Positions 1 through 11,079 of a stretch of DNA of 64,000 nt are shown here, one piece after another (the first letter of the stretch is position 1; the number at the start of each line of letters is the position of its first letter). The notes under the pieces were generated by a model that made no database searches, had not been told where the DNA came from, and saw only the letters and a program-made list of their open reading frames with translations. The DNA comes from Cycas panzhihuaensis (lineage: Eukaryota > Cycadophyta). The DNA is taken from NCBI GenBank assembly GCA_023213395.1, contig CM041465.1, positions 149,179,741-149,243,740 on the forward strand, given 5' to 3'. The position numbers and the translations under genes were made by a program.

Positions 1-758
1 TCAAAATGCTTCATAAAGTTTATGCCTAGGTGAAAGGTCAAATGATAAGTTTGACAAATATTTTTTTTATAATTTAAATTTTTAATACATTATATAATGA
101 TATTAAATTTTTTTAAGTACTTTTAAAAGCTCTCATAGCCCTTGGTCTAGTCATATACAAGTTTTAATGTGACTAGGGCCCCAAAGGAGCAGTGGTTTTT
201 CTTTTTTAACTTTTTCACCAAAAAGTATAACTATTCTCAATAAATTGGTGATATCTCTCTTATAAAACATTAGAATTAAGTGTCATTAATCATGTTACAA
301 AGCTAACTCATAGGGATTTCTAACAAGTGGTCACACAATATGCTTTGAAGATGTTTCAAGGTAGTTTTAATGGTTTGAAATTTGGACTTGAGTTTGACAA
401 GGTATGAAAATAGATATTATGATTAAAGAAATAGGTGTTTTTCCATATATTTATGTTTAGATAACCATTTTTATAGGTTTATTCCATAGTGTAGTGGATG
501 TGATTGAGGTTTTTTAGCTCAAAGTTTTACCTAAAGGTACAACTTTAATTGGGAGAGGCAAAAACATGTGAAATATAAGTGGATGAAGGTTGCTTGGTAG
601 GTAAATATTGGTGAATCATAGATAGGATGGTCATTTTAGAGGACCAGTAGGTACTGTGGTCGGTTGCCCATATGCTCCAATATATGATTAGATTTTATAT
701 AGACCCAACATCACATTTGAAGTAGTTATATGGTATAGATTAGATATTAAGAGGGAAA
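1..758. other. Left-edge DNA without recognisable gene
   Basis: I find no reading frame of useful length and no protein motif here on either strand. The stretch ends with a purine run (about 749-757) directly before what looks like the start of a plus-strand copia 3' LTR, so it may be the 3' non-coding end of a copia element that begins outside the window. That is inference from position only; no RNase H or integrase motif was seen. Confidence 0.35.
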
Positions 759-770
759 TATTAGGTAATG

Positions 771-1068
771 TAAAAAGAGTGGATCTATCCTTCAACTCCA
801 TGCACTAAACACAAAGGCAAACATGGGAGCAAGAGAGACTTGAGAGAAAGAAAGTAGCTCTTATAAAATGGGGAGGTAAGAATGAGCCTCCTCTATTAAG
901 TTTTTACTTTTATATTGAGAGAGGGAACACTAGAGTTAGGTGAAATGAAATTATACATAATGCATATGAAAGTGCATTTCACTTAAGTGATCTAATTTAA
1001 AGTTCACTTAAGACCCTTTTTAGAAATAATTAACTAATATAATGACCTTGTGATATTAACTATTTTCA
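771..1068 (-). repeat. 3' LTR of the minus-strand copia (left copy)
   Basis: The copy is the same length as the right LTR and about 93% identical by hand alignment. Its plus-strand start reads ta rather than the tg of the other copy, a G-to-A change at the terminal dinucleotide. It ends in ttttca before the polypurine tract. Confidence 0.92.
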
Positions 1069-1079
1069 ATCTCCCCCTT
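1069..1079 (-). other. Polypurine tract of the minus-strand copia
   Basis: On the minus strand it reads aagggggagat and abuts the LTR start. This is the expected primer site for plus-strand DNA synthesis and it fixes the element's orientation. Confidence 0.8.
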
Positions 1080-1537
1080 AATGGTAGAAGGTCATTTCAT
1101 CCTATTTTATTCTATCCTATGAGGTCTTCATTTGAGCCTTTTACAAAACAAACTACTATGACACTTTCGTAGGAAACCCTCATGGGGAAGAAAACCCATA
1201 GATTTTCTAATCTACTAACTTGGCTCAAGTAACTCTTTAAATGAAGCTAGATAGCTAATTAATATAATGAAATTTGTAGCTAAAATATACTAAGTCTCCA
1301 TATACCATTTGGTTATCCCCCAAGCCCTTTCGAGTTTTCATAAGTTATGATTTTCTAAAATGATACAACCCTTATCCTTTCATGCCTATAAGGGGTTTTC
1401 ACAAATGGGATAGAGCAAAGACTTACTCTTGTCCTTTTGCACCCACAAGGGATTTTCACAAATGAGACATAGTATGATGGTCCTATTATCATCTCCTTTA
1501 ATAAGTCAAAAATGGAGGCCCTAAGGCTGAGTTACTT

Positions 1538-2834
1538 TCAGAACTGTTCAAACTTCACCTTTTTTAGTAGTTTGGTAAAGATATCAGCCACTTGATCTAC
1601 TGTGGGGTAGTACTCTAGTTGAATTGTTCCATCATGAACTAGTTCTATAATCTTGTAGACTTTTATACTTATATGTTTGGTATGATCATGAAATACATGA
1701 TTTTTAGCCATTTGTATTATAGATTGATTATCTATATGTAAGCTAGTAGAATTTGTTTGGGTGGCATTTAATATATTCAACAATTTTCTAAGCCATATCG
1801 CCTCTTTACTTGTCTCAGAAACAACAATATACCCAGCTTTGGTGGTTGAGTCTGTAACTATCTTCTTTCGTCTAGATCTCCATGATATTGGTGCTATTCT
1901 AAGAAATGTTATATACCCAGACATAGATCTTCCTATGTCTTTATCTCTGGCAAAGTCTGAGTTTGTGTATGCATAAAGTTTAAATTCTGCATTGGGTTCA
2001 TACAATAGACCATATTTATTGGTCGTCTTCAGGTACCTCAACACTCGTATTGTAGCTTGCTAGTGATTCTGCTTAGGATTTATCATAAATCTTATAAGAA
2101 TGATGACATAGTGTGCAATATCTATTCTTGTGTTAGTAGTATAGATGAGACTACCTACAAATTGCTTATAGAGTGTTGCGCTTGCCTCCCTAGTGTCACC
2201 ATCAACTAAAAGTTTAATATTAGGTTCCATAGGTATATCCACTGGTCGAGCACCTTCCAACTGAAACTTTGTTAGAAGATCATTGATATATTTTTCTTGG
2301 GAGAGAAATATTTTTCCATTCTTTTGAGTTACTTCAATTCTCAAGTAATATTTCATCAACCCGATCTCAGAAGATTCAAAAGTTTTAGTAAGGTCCTTCT
2401 TCAACTGGTTGATTACCTATTCACTATTCCCATTATTAGCATATCATTCACAAAGATTAAAAGGTATGTGACTTTATCATTTTGGTGCTTAATGAATAAT
2501 GTTGTATCAATATCTTGATAGTTACAAACCTCATATCCAAGTTACCTCATTCTTTTAGACAACTTGGTAAACCAAGCACAGGGGGCTTGCTTTAGGCCAT
2601 ATAAGGACTTTCTGATCCTGTAAACCTTATGCTCCTGACAAAAAATCTTGTATCCTTCTAGTTGTGCCATGTAGATTTCTTCTTTAAGGTTCCCATTAAG
2701 AAATACGGTCTTAATATCAAGTTGGTGGATTTTCCAACCTTGTTAAGTAGCCAAGGCTATAAGAGTTCTAATTATAAGTGACTTGGTTATAGGAGCAAAG
2801 ATTTTAGTATAGTCAATGCCTTCTCTTTGTGTGA
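1538..2834 (-). pseudogene. copia pol, distal part: rest of RT and RNase H
   Basis: This is the C-terminal part of the polyprotein, continuing the frame interrupted at 8800. In minus-strand order I see the copia RT core (LNGNLKEEIYM, LYGLKQAP), a degenerate YVDD region, the conserved GSLIY block, then RNase H with YTNSDFARD, STTKAGY, HIDNQSI and TKHISIKV, and the final DIFTK block. RT and RNase H would copy and process the element RNA inside cytoplasmic particles. RNase H acidic positions are altered (TNSD for TDSD; KAG for EAE), and stops and frame changes break the RT around 2.05-2.5 kb. The last 169 codons (1538-2044) are open. The copia family assignment is secure and the gene is dead. 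Confidence 0.88.
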
Positions 2835-2839
2835 ATCCT

Positions 2840-3189
2840 TGTTAGCGTGGCAATTAATTATTAAGCTACTTAATTAATGTGGTTTAATTATGTGAAAAGG
2901 TGTGAGCGAAAAAGTGTAACTTATTCAAAGGGTCACAACCCTAATCGGGTGGCACCTCTTGAAGAGTATAAAAGCCTTGAGGCCTTGTATATTCATCATC
3001 CAAGTTCATTGTGTAATAATCAATGATCCCTTGAGGATCCTTTTGTAGTGGGTTTTTTTCCCAAAAGGGTTTCCCACGTATATCCTGTGTTCTGTGCCTA
3101 TCTTCTGTGTATATTTTATATTGTGCTTGCTATGTATGGTAAAAGATCCTACATATGAGAACACATATATGTCTTTATATTCTCGAACA
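2840..3189 (+). repeat. 5' LTR of nested copia
   Basis: This 350-bp LTR is bounded by TG and CA. The primer site follows with no gap. It carries the promoter (TATA box listed separately) and the start of the element transcript. Confidence 0.94.
2967..2974 (+). promoter_or_regulatory. LTR TATA box
   Basis: TATAAAAG lies 128 bp into the LTR and is followed about 60 bp later by the conserved LTR block shared with the 3' copy, where the same site reads TATAAAAT (8572-8579). The position fits a U3/R promoter. Activity is not shown. Confidence 0.6.
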
Positions 3190-3201
3190 TGGTATCAAAG
3201 C
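3190..3201 (+). other. Primer binding site (initiator tRNA-Met type)
   Basis: tggtatcaaagc directly follows the LTR and differs at one base from the usual plant copia site TGGTATCAGAGC. Confidence 0.9.
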
Positions 3202-4635
3202 GATAGGGTCCTACATGGCTAAAGCTTGACGGTGAGCGGGGAGATTTGATCGTTGGTTGCCGGGTGATGCCGTCTGACCCAAGACGAATCTTGAGGGTCC
3301 ATCAACTCTAGCATCATGCAGAAGCATGCATAGAAAATCAGTGGTTGTTGGAGTAGTAGAGATCACTATTCAACAAAGTGTAAGGGTTATTAAAGTCAAT
3401 ATTCAAGCATGCAGAACTTGTTCTATTGGTGACTTGGTAGCTTTGAGGCAACCTTCTTTGTATATAAATAAGTTGATCAGAACACAATAAAACTCATAAG
3501 GAAATAGCACTTTCTGTAGTCATCTACCTACAAGTCTGTATAAGGGAGAGATTGGAGCCTTTTTTGGATCAAGCCACCGCTACACTTGGTTTAGGTGTTG
3601 TATCTAGCAGATCTTCATATTTTTTGAGTTGTTGTGCTTTTGTGACCCCTCTCCTTGGGCGAATTCACTGTATTGAGCCTACACCTATGTGTTAAGACAT
3701 TGCTAGGCTATTTTGGAGACTTGTATACATAAAATAAGTGTTGCACAACCTAAAACAACAAAGATATACAAAGCTAAAGTATAAATTGTGCTGGCTGGGC
3801 ATGTTTCTCCTTGGTTGGGTGCCTTTCTACTGTGTTGGGCATGTTTGAAGTGTGGCTGGGCATCTTTTCTTCTTGGCTGGGCTCCGTCTTACTTCAATCA
3901 AGCATGGCTAGGCATGTTTCTCCCTGGTTAGGCTCATTCTGAGGGTGGCAGGATTGCATTCAAGTCGTGAATCAGTCGTTCGAACAGCTAGCTTAAGGTG
4001 ATAACCAACCGCTGTCCTTAAATAGGTGTGTCCTCTCTCTCTATCCCGTGCGACTTGTCAACATGTATTTTGGTTGATTTAGTGCTAAGTTTAGACCTTA
4101 GCATAGTTTAAATCTATTTGGTTGTTGATTTAAGGCACATGGAGTAAGTGATAAGAGGCGGTTGTTCACAAAAGTCATACTTTTTGGGGAATATGTCTTT
4201 TGGTATATTCCCCTCAAAGTGAAAATATAAAGAGTGACCGTTTACACTATTGAAATATGAACTTTTGTTGATATTTGAAGATAATACTTGGAGTATTGAA
4301 GCATTGTTGACCCATTTCAAGCATGGATCGAGGCGTTGTATGTGTATTTGAGACTTGTGACCGTGCACCGTCATCTTATGGTACCTTCTTTGTACTAAAA
4401 CAAGTATTTTTTGGTCATTTGGAGTGTCAGGTGTGACGTTTAATGACCACCTAAGGATGTTTGTTGATGGAAAAGGGAAGAATTACAGTCAGTGGCTCAA
4501 GTGACGTGAGCATAATCTGTGTTAAGGTCCCTTGGAAGTATGCTCGTGAAGAAAAGGAAGGTCACAAGGGCGCATTTTCATCCTTAATATGTTTGTTTGG
4601 TGTTGTGTACTTCATTTTGTAGCTAGATATTCGAG
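3202..4635 (+). other. Long untranslated leader of nested copia
   Basis: About 1.4 kb lies between primer site and gag. I see no supported reading frame in the element's sense. The small minus-strand open frame near 4.1-4.4 kb has no family match that I recognise. The leader contains the short degenerate repeat at 3791-3934. Confidence 0.6.
3791..3934 (+). repeat. Degenerate short repeat (ctggctgggcatgtttct type)
   Basis: The phrase ggctgggcatgtttct and variants (ttgggcatgttt, ggctgggcatcttttct, ggctaggcatgtttct), alternating with cttggttgggtg-like phrases, recur about every 30-50 bases. This looks like decayed tandem amplification inside the copia leader. Confidence 0.65.
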
Positions 4636-5500
4636 ATGGAGAAGCTTATGCAAAAGGTTATCTTTAATGGTAACAACTTCAACGAATGGAAGGCTAACAT
4701 GGAGCTAATTCTAATGGTGAACCAACTCTAGGGATTCACCAAGGCAAAACTTGAGTCAGTCCCACTTGACAATAAGGAGTGGATCAGACTTGAAGAGAAG
4801 CAATTTATGGCCATTCGGCTACTGAAACTTTCACTAGCACTGAACCAGAGAGCCCTTGTTCACAATCTAGACGACCCAACCAAGATTTGGACGAAGTTGT
4901 GTGACACTTTTGAGAAGAAGAAGATGAATAGGCATCTTACTCTGATGTTGGAACTACTCAATTTAAAAGTCGAAGATGAGAATAACATCAGCTCCTACCT
5001 GAATAAGATAACCAACTTGAAGAACAAGTTAGAAGAGTTAAAGCAGAATTCAATCGATGATGCGCTCCTATTTACGATAATCATGTCGAAGCTGCCAACT
5101 GCATTCGCCATATTCTAGACCATATATGGTAGAGATAAAGTGATGGAGGTAGAAACTTTTGACGGGTTTAAAAACCTAATTCTAGTAGAGGATGCCAAGC
5201 TAAAACATCATGGTTTTCTTGGAGGATCCGATTCTAGTCAGGCCTTAGCCATAAAAACTCAGTGGAAGGAGGCCTCGAAGGAGGAGAAGATCACATAACG
5301 ATCTGGAGAAAGCTCCTAAGACAAGAAGAAGTTTAATAGAAAGTGTAATTATTGTAAAAAGGATGGTCACCGTGAGAAGAACTATTGGTGTAAGCGTCGT
5401 GACAAATGCAAAGGCAACCAAGATGATAAAGGAAAGGGTGTTGCTGCCCATTGCATCCGAGCACAAACCTTGTCAGCCGAATCAAATCGGAGAAACTATT
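4636..5500 (+). pseudogene. copia gag (UBN2-type) with damaged zinc knuckle
   Basis: GAG would form the virus-like particle and bind element RNA. From ATG 4636 the frame has the copia gag start (NGNNFNEWKANMEL), the ALNQRALVHNLDDPTKIW segment and the LNLKVEDENNISSYL segment, then a Lys-rich region and a CCHC knuckle (CNYCKKDGHREKNYW). The final Cys of the knuckle appears to be Tyr (tat for tgt). In-frame TAG/TAA codons lie near 4.73, 5.12, 5.30 and 5.33 kb; the 103 codons from 4807 are open. Protease follows in the same frame, as in a single copia polyprotein. Confidence 0.85.
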
Positions 5501-6948
5501 GGGTATTAGATTATGGAGCGTAGAAGCACATCTCTTACCAGAGGCGTAACTTTGATAAGTTGAACTCAAATCAGAGTGGAGCTGAGATTGTTCTTAGAGA
5601 TGCCCGCGTATTACCAGTGGATGGTATCGGTGATGTTTCCATTGCAGGAGGCAAGTTTTCTGGGGTATACTATGTAGCCAAGATGCAGTTGAACCTTCTA
5701 TCTGCTAGGGAGATCTGTAAACAAGGTATGAGAGTGGAGCTCTATGAAGATAAGTGTCTGATTAAGAACCCAAAACAGAATTTTACTGTCATAGCTACCA
5801 GAAAAGTCATGGACAACTTCTAGGTGTTTGAGAAGTTTCAATCTCCAAAGAAGTCCTATGCCTTTGTTGCTAGTACGGATGACGTGAGTAAACTGTGGCA
5901 CAATCACCTTGGGCACCTTAATTACAGTATTTCACTACTGAAGAGGTTGAAGATGGTGGATGGGCTACCGTCAGTTACCTGCTTGGATGGTGTATGTGAA
6001 GGATGCATGCATGGCAAGCATCATCGCCATCCTTTTGCTCGGGATAACACCTGGAGAGCCAAGGAGAAGCTGGAGCCTGTGCATTCAGATATTATGTGAC
6101 CACTTCCTAATCCTTCGATATCAAGAGCTCTTTATACACTCATGTTTGTGGATGATTACACTAGGAAATCCTGGGTTTATTTTCTCAAAAATAAGTCAGA
6201 TGTATTTGATCGATTTTATGATTGGAAAGCGATGGTTGAAAATGAAAGTAAAAAGAAAATAAAAACTTTACGAAGTGATAATGGTAAGGAATACGACAAT
6301 CATGAATTTAACCAGTTCTACCGCAACCATGGTATAAAGTGGGAGTTTATGGTCCTATATACCCCACAACAGAACAGAGTTGCTGAAAGAAAGAATCATA
6401 CCATGATGGAGATGGTGAGGTGTATGGTGCATGCTAAAAACCTACCACCAAAGTTTTGGGCATAAGTTATGGCGACTGTTGTTTATATATTGAATAGGTT
6501 ACCCACTCAGGCAGTTCGCAACATGACCCCCGAAGAGAAATGGACCAGTCGAAAGCCTACCATTAGTCATTTGAGAACGTTTAGGTGTATAGTGTATGCC
6601 CACATCCCTGATGATACCCACAAGAAGCTGGATTGGAAGAGTCTGAAGTGCATATTCATGGGGTATTGCACAGAGAACAAAGCTTACAGACTATGGAATC
6701 CACAGGGGGAGAAGATTGTGGTTAGTTGGGATGTTAAATTTGACAAGTCATCGACTTATCATGATGAAAGAGCATCAGAGGAAGCTTTTTACCCTCCCCT
6801 TCTCCCATTCCCAGATTCTTTAAGCGAAGAGGACGATGAGCCAATCGCTGTAGCACCTGAGGAAGCAGGACCAAGTGGGATGCGTAATAGTGAGGAACCG
6901 CCACTAGTAGAAGTACCTCTAGCAACAGGTCCTTCTATACCTTTATAG
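5500..6948 (+). pseudogene. copia protease and integrase
   Basis: This continues the gag frame. The protease active-site segment reads WVLDYGA where D-S/T-G is expected, followed by a TAG. Pre-integrase has WHNHLGHLN and CEGCMHGKHH (His/Cys zinc site). The integrase catalytic residues can be placed at VHSDI, TLRSDNGKEY and RVAERKN, the D,D,35-E pattern. The C-terminal part has the copia GYCTENKAYRLW block. Stops fall at about 5521, 5821, 6097 and 6463. The enzyme would join element DNA to the chromosome; this copy cannot be expressed whole. Confidence 0.88.
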
Positions 6949-7037
6949 GAAAGGAAAACTCTTGAAGATTCCAGTGTGGCGATGCAAACTCTTCGCGATG
7001 ATATTTAACTAGAAGTCAAGATACCGGTGAACCATCT

Positions 7038-8372
7038 TTGGTCGACACCAATGACTCTAGTGATCTTGATTCGTTTGTCAAAGTGAAAGGAGATCCACAA
7101 TGGAGAGTTGCAATGGAGGAAGAGTATGGTTCTTTAATGAAGAACGATACGTGGGATTTGGTTCCACTACCTCCATCGAAGAATCTTGTTGGATGCAAGT
7201 GGGTCTATAAGATAAAGTTCCACTCTGATGGAGAGGTGGACAAGTATAAGGCTAGACTTATTACACAGGAATTCAAGCAGAAAGAAGGAATTGACTATGA
7301 GGAGATGTTTGCACCAGTCTTTAGAATGACATCAGTCCACTTACTCATTTCCTTAGTAGCTGCTTTAAATTAGGAGTTACACCAGATGGACATTAAGTTC
7401 GCATTCCTTAACGGGGATCTAAATGAGGAGATATACATGTCGCAGCCTCTCGGATTCATTAAGGATGGCCAAGAGTATCTTGTTTGCCATTTGAAGAAAT
7501 CAATCTATGGCCTGAAACAAGCACCTCATGCTTAGTATGAGAAGATGGATGCTAAGTTGAAAGATGAAGGTTTTGAAATTTCAGAACTCGACCCAAACCT
7601 GTATGTGAAAAGAAGAGGGACTTCTGTAGTTGCTTGCGTGGTGTATATGGATGATCTAATCATTGACGGTAATCGTAGCAAGGCTATAGCTAAAGTCAAG
7701 TCTAATTTGGGAGCTTTATTCGACATGACAGATCTTGGGAAACTTCACTATTTCTTGGGCATCCAGATCAGGCAGATGGAAGATAAGATCATGTTGTTAC
7801 AATCTCAATATGTGAAGAACTTATTAGAGAGATTTGGAATGCAGCAATACAAACCTGTTGCAACACCATGTGTCAAAGGCACAAGATTGCAGAAGGATAT
7901 GGCCAAACCTTCTGTGGATGGTACAATGTATCGTCAGTTGGTAGGGAGTCTCATTTATTTGACTCATACCAGGCCAGATATCGCATACGCTATTGGATTG
8001 GTTTCCCGCTACATGCAGAATCCACAGAAGCCTCATTTGGTGGTAGCAAAATGGATTTTGAAATAACTAAAGGAGACAATCAATTTTGGTCTTGGCATTT
8101 ACAATGGATATCTTATTACCATTCGTCTGTCAAAGAATCCAGAGTTTCATGCACGTATAAAGCATATTGAGATTCAGCACCATTATATTTATGAGCTAAT
8201 CAAGTCAGGGAAATTGTAGGTCGACTATTGTCCGAGTGAATTACAACTTGTGGACGTGTTTACCAAGCCTCTCACTGAAGACAATTTCACGAAGATGCAT
8301 ACCAGATTAGGACTCACCGATGTTATCCTTGAGGGGGGATGTATCAACAAGGATAAAGAAGCTGCAAGATAG
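7038..8372 (+). pseudogene. copia RT with truncated RNase H
   Basis: A frame change between 6.95 and 7.04 kb precedes this part. RT motifs are clear: [47 protein letters not shown] and the catalytic YMDD at 7644-7655. Methionine there is less usual than the YVDD of most copia elements. RNase H is cut short: WILK is followed within about 25 codons by LSKNPEFHARIKHIEI and DVFTKPL. The core with the D-A-D, A-E-Y and D-N-Q catalytic segments is absent, an in-frame loss of roughly 100 codons. Stops occur near 7.37, 7.53, 8.07 and 8.22 kb. Confidence 0.87.
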
Positions 8373-8428
8373 TCCCAGCCTTCATGATAACTCAACTGCT
8401 GCATGTTGTAGATCCCCCATATTCACAT

Positions 8429-8438
8429 TAAGGGGGGA
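8429..8438 (+). other. Polypurine tract of nested copia
   Basis: taagggggga abuts the 3' LTR start. A second, similar purine run (gaggggggat, 8331-8340) lies about 100 bp upstream and may be a decoy or the trace of a duplication. Confidence 0.8.
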
Positions 8439-8794
8439 TGTTAGCATGGTAGTTAATTATTAAGCCACTTAATTAATGTTAATGTGGTTTAATTTTGTAA
8501 AAAGGTATGAGCAAAAAAGTGTGACTTATTTGGAGGGTCACAACCCTAATCAGGTGGCACCTCTTGGAGAGTATAAAATCCTTGAGGCCTTGTATATTCA
8601 TCATCCAAGTTCATTGTGTAATAATCAATGATCCCTTGAGGATCCTTTTGTGGTGGGTTTTTTTCCCGAAAGGGTTTCCCACGTATATGCTGTGTTATGT
8701 GCCTATCTTCTGTGTATATTTTATATTGTGCTTGTTGTGTATGGTAAAGGATCCTACATATGAGAATACATGTATATCTTTATGTTCTCGAACA
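8439..8794 (+). repeat. 3' LTR of nested copia
   Basis: This 356-bp copy of the LTR has a 6-bp duplication (taatgt) absent from the 5' copy. It ends cgaaca before the target duplication atcct. Confidence 0.94.
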
Positions 8795-8799
8795 ATCCT

Positions 8800-11079
8800 T
8801 TTGCTACCAACCTCACCTTATGTTTTTCTAGGGTACCATCTGATCTATACTTATTTTTGAATACCCATTTATTTTAAACTACCTTTCTTCTAAGTGATAG
8901 ATCAATAAGCTCCCATGTATTGTTCTTGATATGAGATTAGTACTCTTCATTCATGGCATTTCTCTAAGTTACATGCTTTACAACTTCTTGGTACATTAGG
9001 GGCTCTTCATTAAGAGTAAGGTGTAGTTCTTCTGGTTTAAGCTCAACGAAAAGTGATTTATGCATCCTTGCTCTATGGGCACTTCTAGTGCTAATTTTGC
9101 CTACCTCATTTGGTTGTATGTCCTTATGTAGCTGGTAGGATTCACTAAAACCTTGAGTTGGGAATGAAGTTTTTATTTCCACAGCCTCTTGTTCTTCATT
9201 TTGATCCTAAAAATGATCAAGTAAAATGTTTGGCATGGAGGAAGTTGACGATGCTAGAGAAGATGGGCCAGCCATAGATGTTGTAGAAGATGATCCTTCT
9301 ACTATGTCTTTGCCTTTGTCAACTTAGTTATTCATAAATGATGGTGCTAGATGTGTACACATTGGCTGGGAGTCATAGCTTGTATCCTCCAGGGATCTAT
9401 TATTAGATTCTAAGATTTTGAGTAACTATTGAGCATCTCCCCCCCTAAATTTTAGAATCTAGATATCAAATTCAATAGCATCATTAAATCAGTATAAGGC
9501 ATCTTAGAGTCAAGTTTGAGTAATTGATCTTCAATCTCCATAAAGATAACATCTTTAGTAATGATGATTTTACACTGTGAAGGTATGGAAACCTTATATC
9601 CTTTTTTTTCCATAGGGTATATGACAAAGATGCCTTTGATGGCTCTATCTTGGAGCTTGTTTATATGCTCCTCCATAATGTGAGCATAACAAGTAGAGCC
9701 AAAAATTATGAAGTGGGAGATAGAGGGATTTTATCCATACCATATTTTATGTATAGAGGGGCTGAGATTGGAGGGATTAACAATGTTGATGCAATACACA
9801 ACAGTCCATATAGCCTTATCCCAAAGATAGATAGGGGCATTCTTATATACTAGCATAGCACACGCTATGTTTATGATGGTCTTATTCATATACTTGGAAA
9901 CTCTATTTTGTTGGGGTGTACCTACAGTAGTGGTCTAGTGTTTGATTCCATGTTGACGTAGGTACGAGTCAAACTCATTGGATGTATACTCACCACTATT
10001 ATCAGTCCTAAGTATTTTGATTTTAAATCCATATTCATTTTCTATGCAGGCCTTAAAATCTTAAAACATAGAAAAAGCTTCATCTTTCTTTGCAAGAAAA
10101 GTAACCCATACTTTCTTGATAAAATCATTAATGAAAGTAATATAGCACCACTTTTGTTTAAGAGAAGGGATGGGTATATGACTATATATATCTGAGTGTA
10201 CAAGCTATAAAGGTTGGCTAGATTTCCACTGACTACGAGGAAAGGGTTGTCTTTGAGATTTGGAAATAATACATGCTTCACATTTGAAGGGCTTAGAGGA
10301 GAGCCTACGCAAATCAGGAAGAGTGGCCTGTAGTTCTCTTAAATAATCAATTTTGATATGGCTCATACGAGTATACCATAGGGCTGCTTGGGATAACTTT
10401 TAAGGAGTCAGGGTTATGGTAAAAGCAGAGTCATTATCAACATAGTTAGCTTTAGAGGATGGTAAGTCAGTTAGGTAAAAAAGTTTGCCATCAAGAATTT
10501 TGGTCATAACCACAGTATTTGAAGGAGGGTGAATGACATAGAGAGTTTGATTATTTGTAGTCACACTTAGATCAAATCCATGAGATACAAGGATGGATAG
10601 GGAGAGTAGGTTCTGTTTTAGAGCAAGAATATATAAAACATCAACAAGTGTAAAATCTAAAAGGCCTGATATTTTCAGGCAAATAATTCCAAGTCCTTTG
10701 ACTGGCTGAGATGATTTGTCAGCCATGTGTATAACACCATGAACTTCAAAGTCAAAATATTGAAAGAACTAACAATAAAAGGTCATGTGTTATGTTGCTC
10801 CAGTATCCATGATCCATGATGAAGTATTTGAGGTGGTACTATTTACAACTCCAAGTGGTGAAAGTAAAAGTGAATAAGCATAGCCATAAGGAGCCTCAAT
10901 ATACTTAGTAGATCTATCAACAATATTTGATGAAGTGGTCCTAATGTTTTGAAGGTATGCATGAGCAAATTGCATTCCACCAAAAGCATCTTCAAAATAA
11001 GTATTATCAATATTATATGCACCATGGCATTGTTGATAACTTGGTAGTTTGTTGGTGGAAGTTCTATAATTTTTGGCAT
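8800..11079 (-). pseudogene. copia pol, proximal part: protease, integrase, start of RT
   Basis: In minus-strand order the protease keeps WIMDTGAT (about 10.8 kb). The segment at 10400-10726 has VDVLYI and LLSLS, typical before the integrase. The integrase shows VHSDIYSHIP, ILRTDNSGEYTSNEF and TPQQNRV, with the last acidic region changed (SKYMNKT). Its C-terminal half includes the open 9452-9676 segment. RT starts with NNTWELIDL and KWVFKNKYRSDGTLEKHK and is cut at 8800 by the nested copia, resuming at 2834. Stops are scattered. Enough motifs remain for a firm Ty1/copia call. Confidence 0.87.

Larger units (their letters stand above)
2840..8794 (+). mobile_element. Ty1/copia LTR retrotransposon, plus strand, nested in the minus-strand copia
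   Basis: LTRs at 2840-3189 and 8439-8794 start TGTTAG and end CGAACA. The flanks atcct (2835-2839 and 8795-8799) form a perfect 5-bp target duplication. A tRNA-Met primer site follows the 5' LTR and a polypurine tract precedes the 3' LTR. The interior holds gag, protease, integrase, RT and a deleted RNase H in copia order. Hand alignment of the LTRs shows about 26 substitutions plus one 6-bp indel. It cut the host element's RT between the KARL..AKG-type segment and the EGIDY segment. Confidence 0.95.

Noticed and set aside
8564-8860. 98-codon open frame spanning the nested copia 3' LTR
   Set aside because: It crosses the LTR end and target duplication into the host element, so it cannot be a conserved gene.
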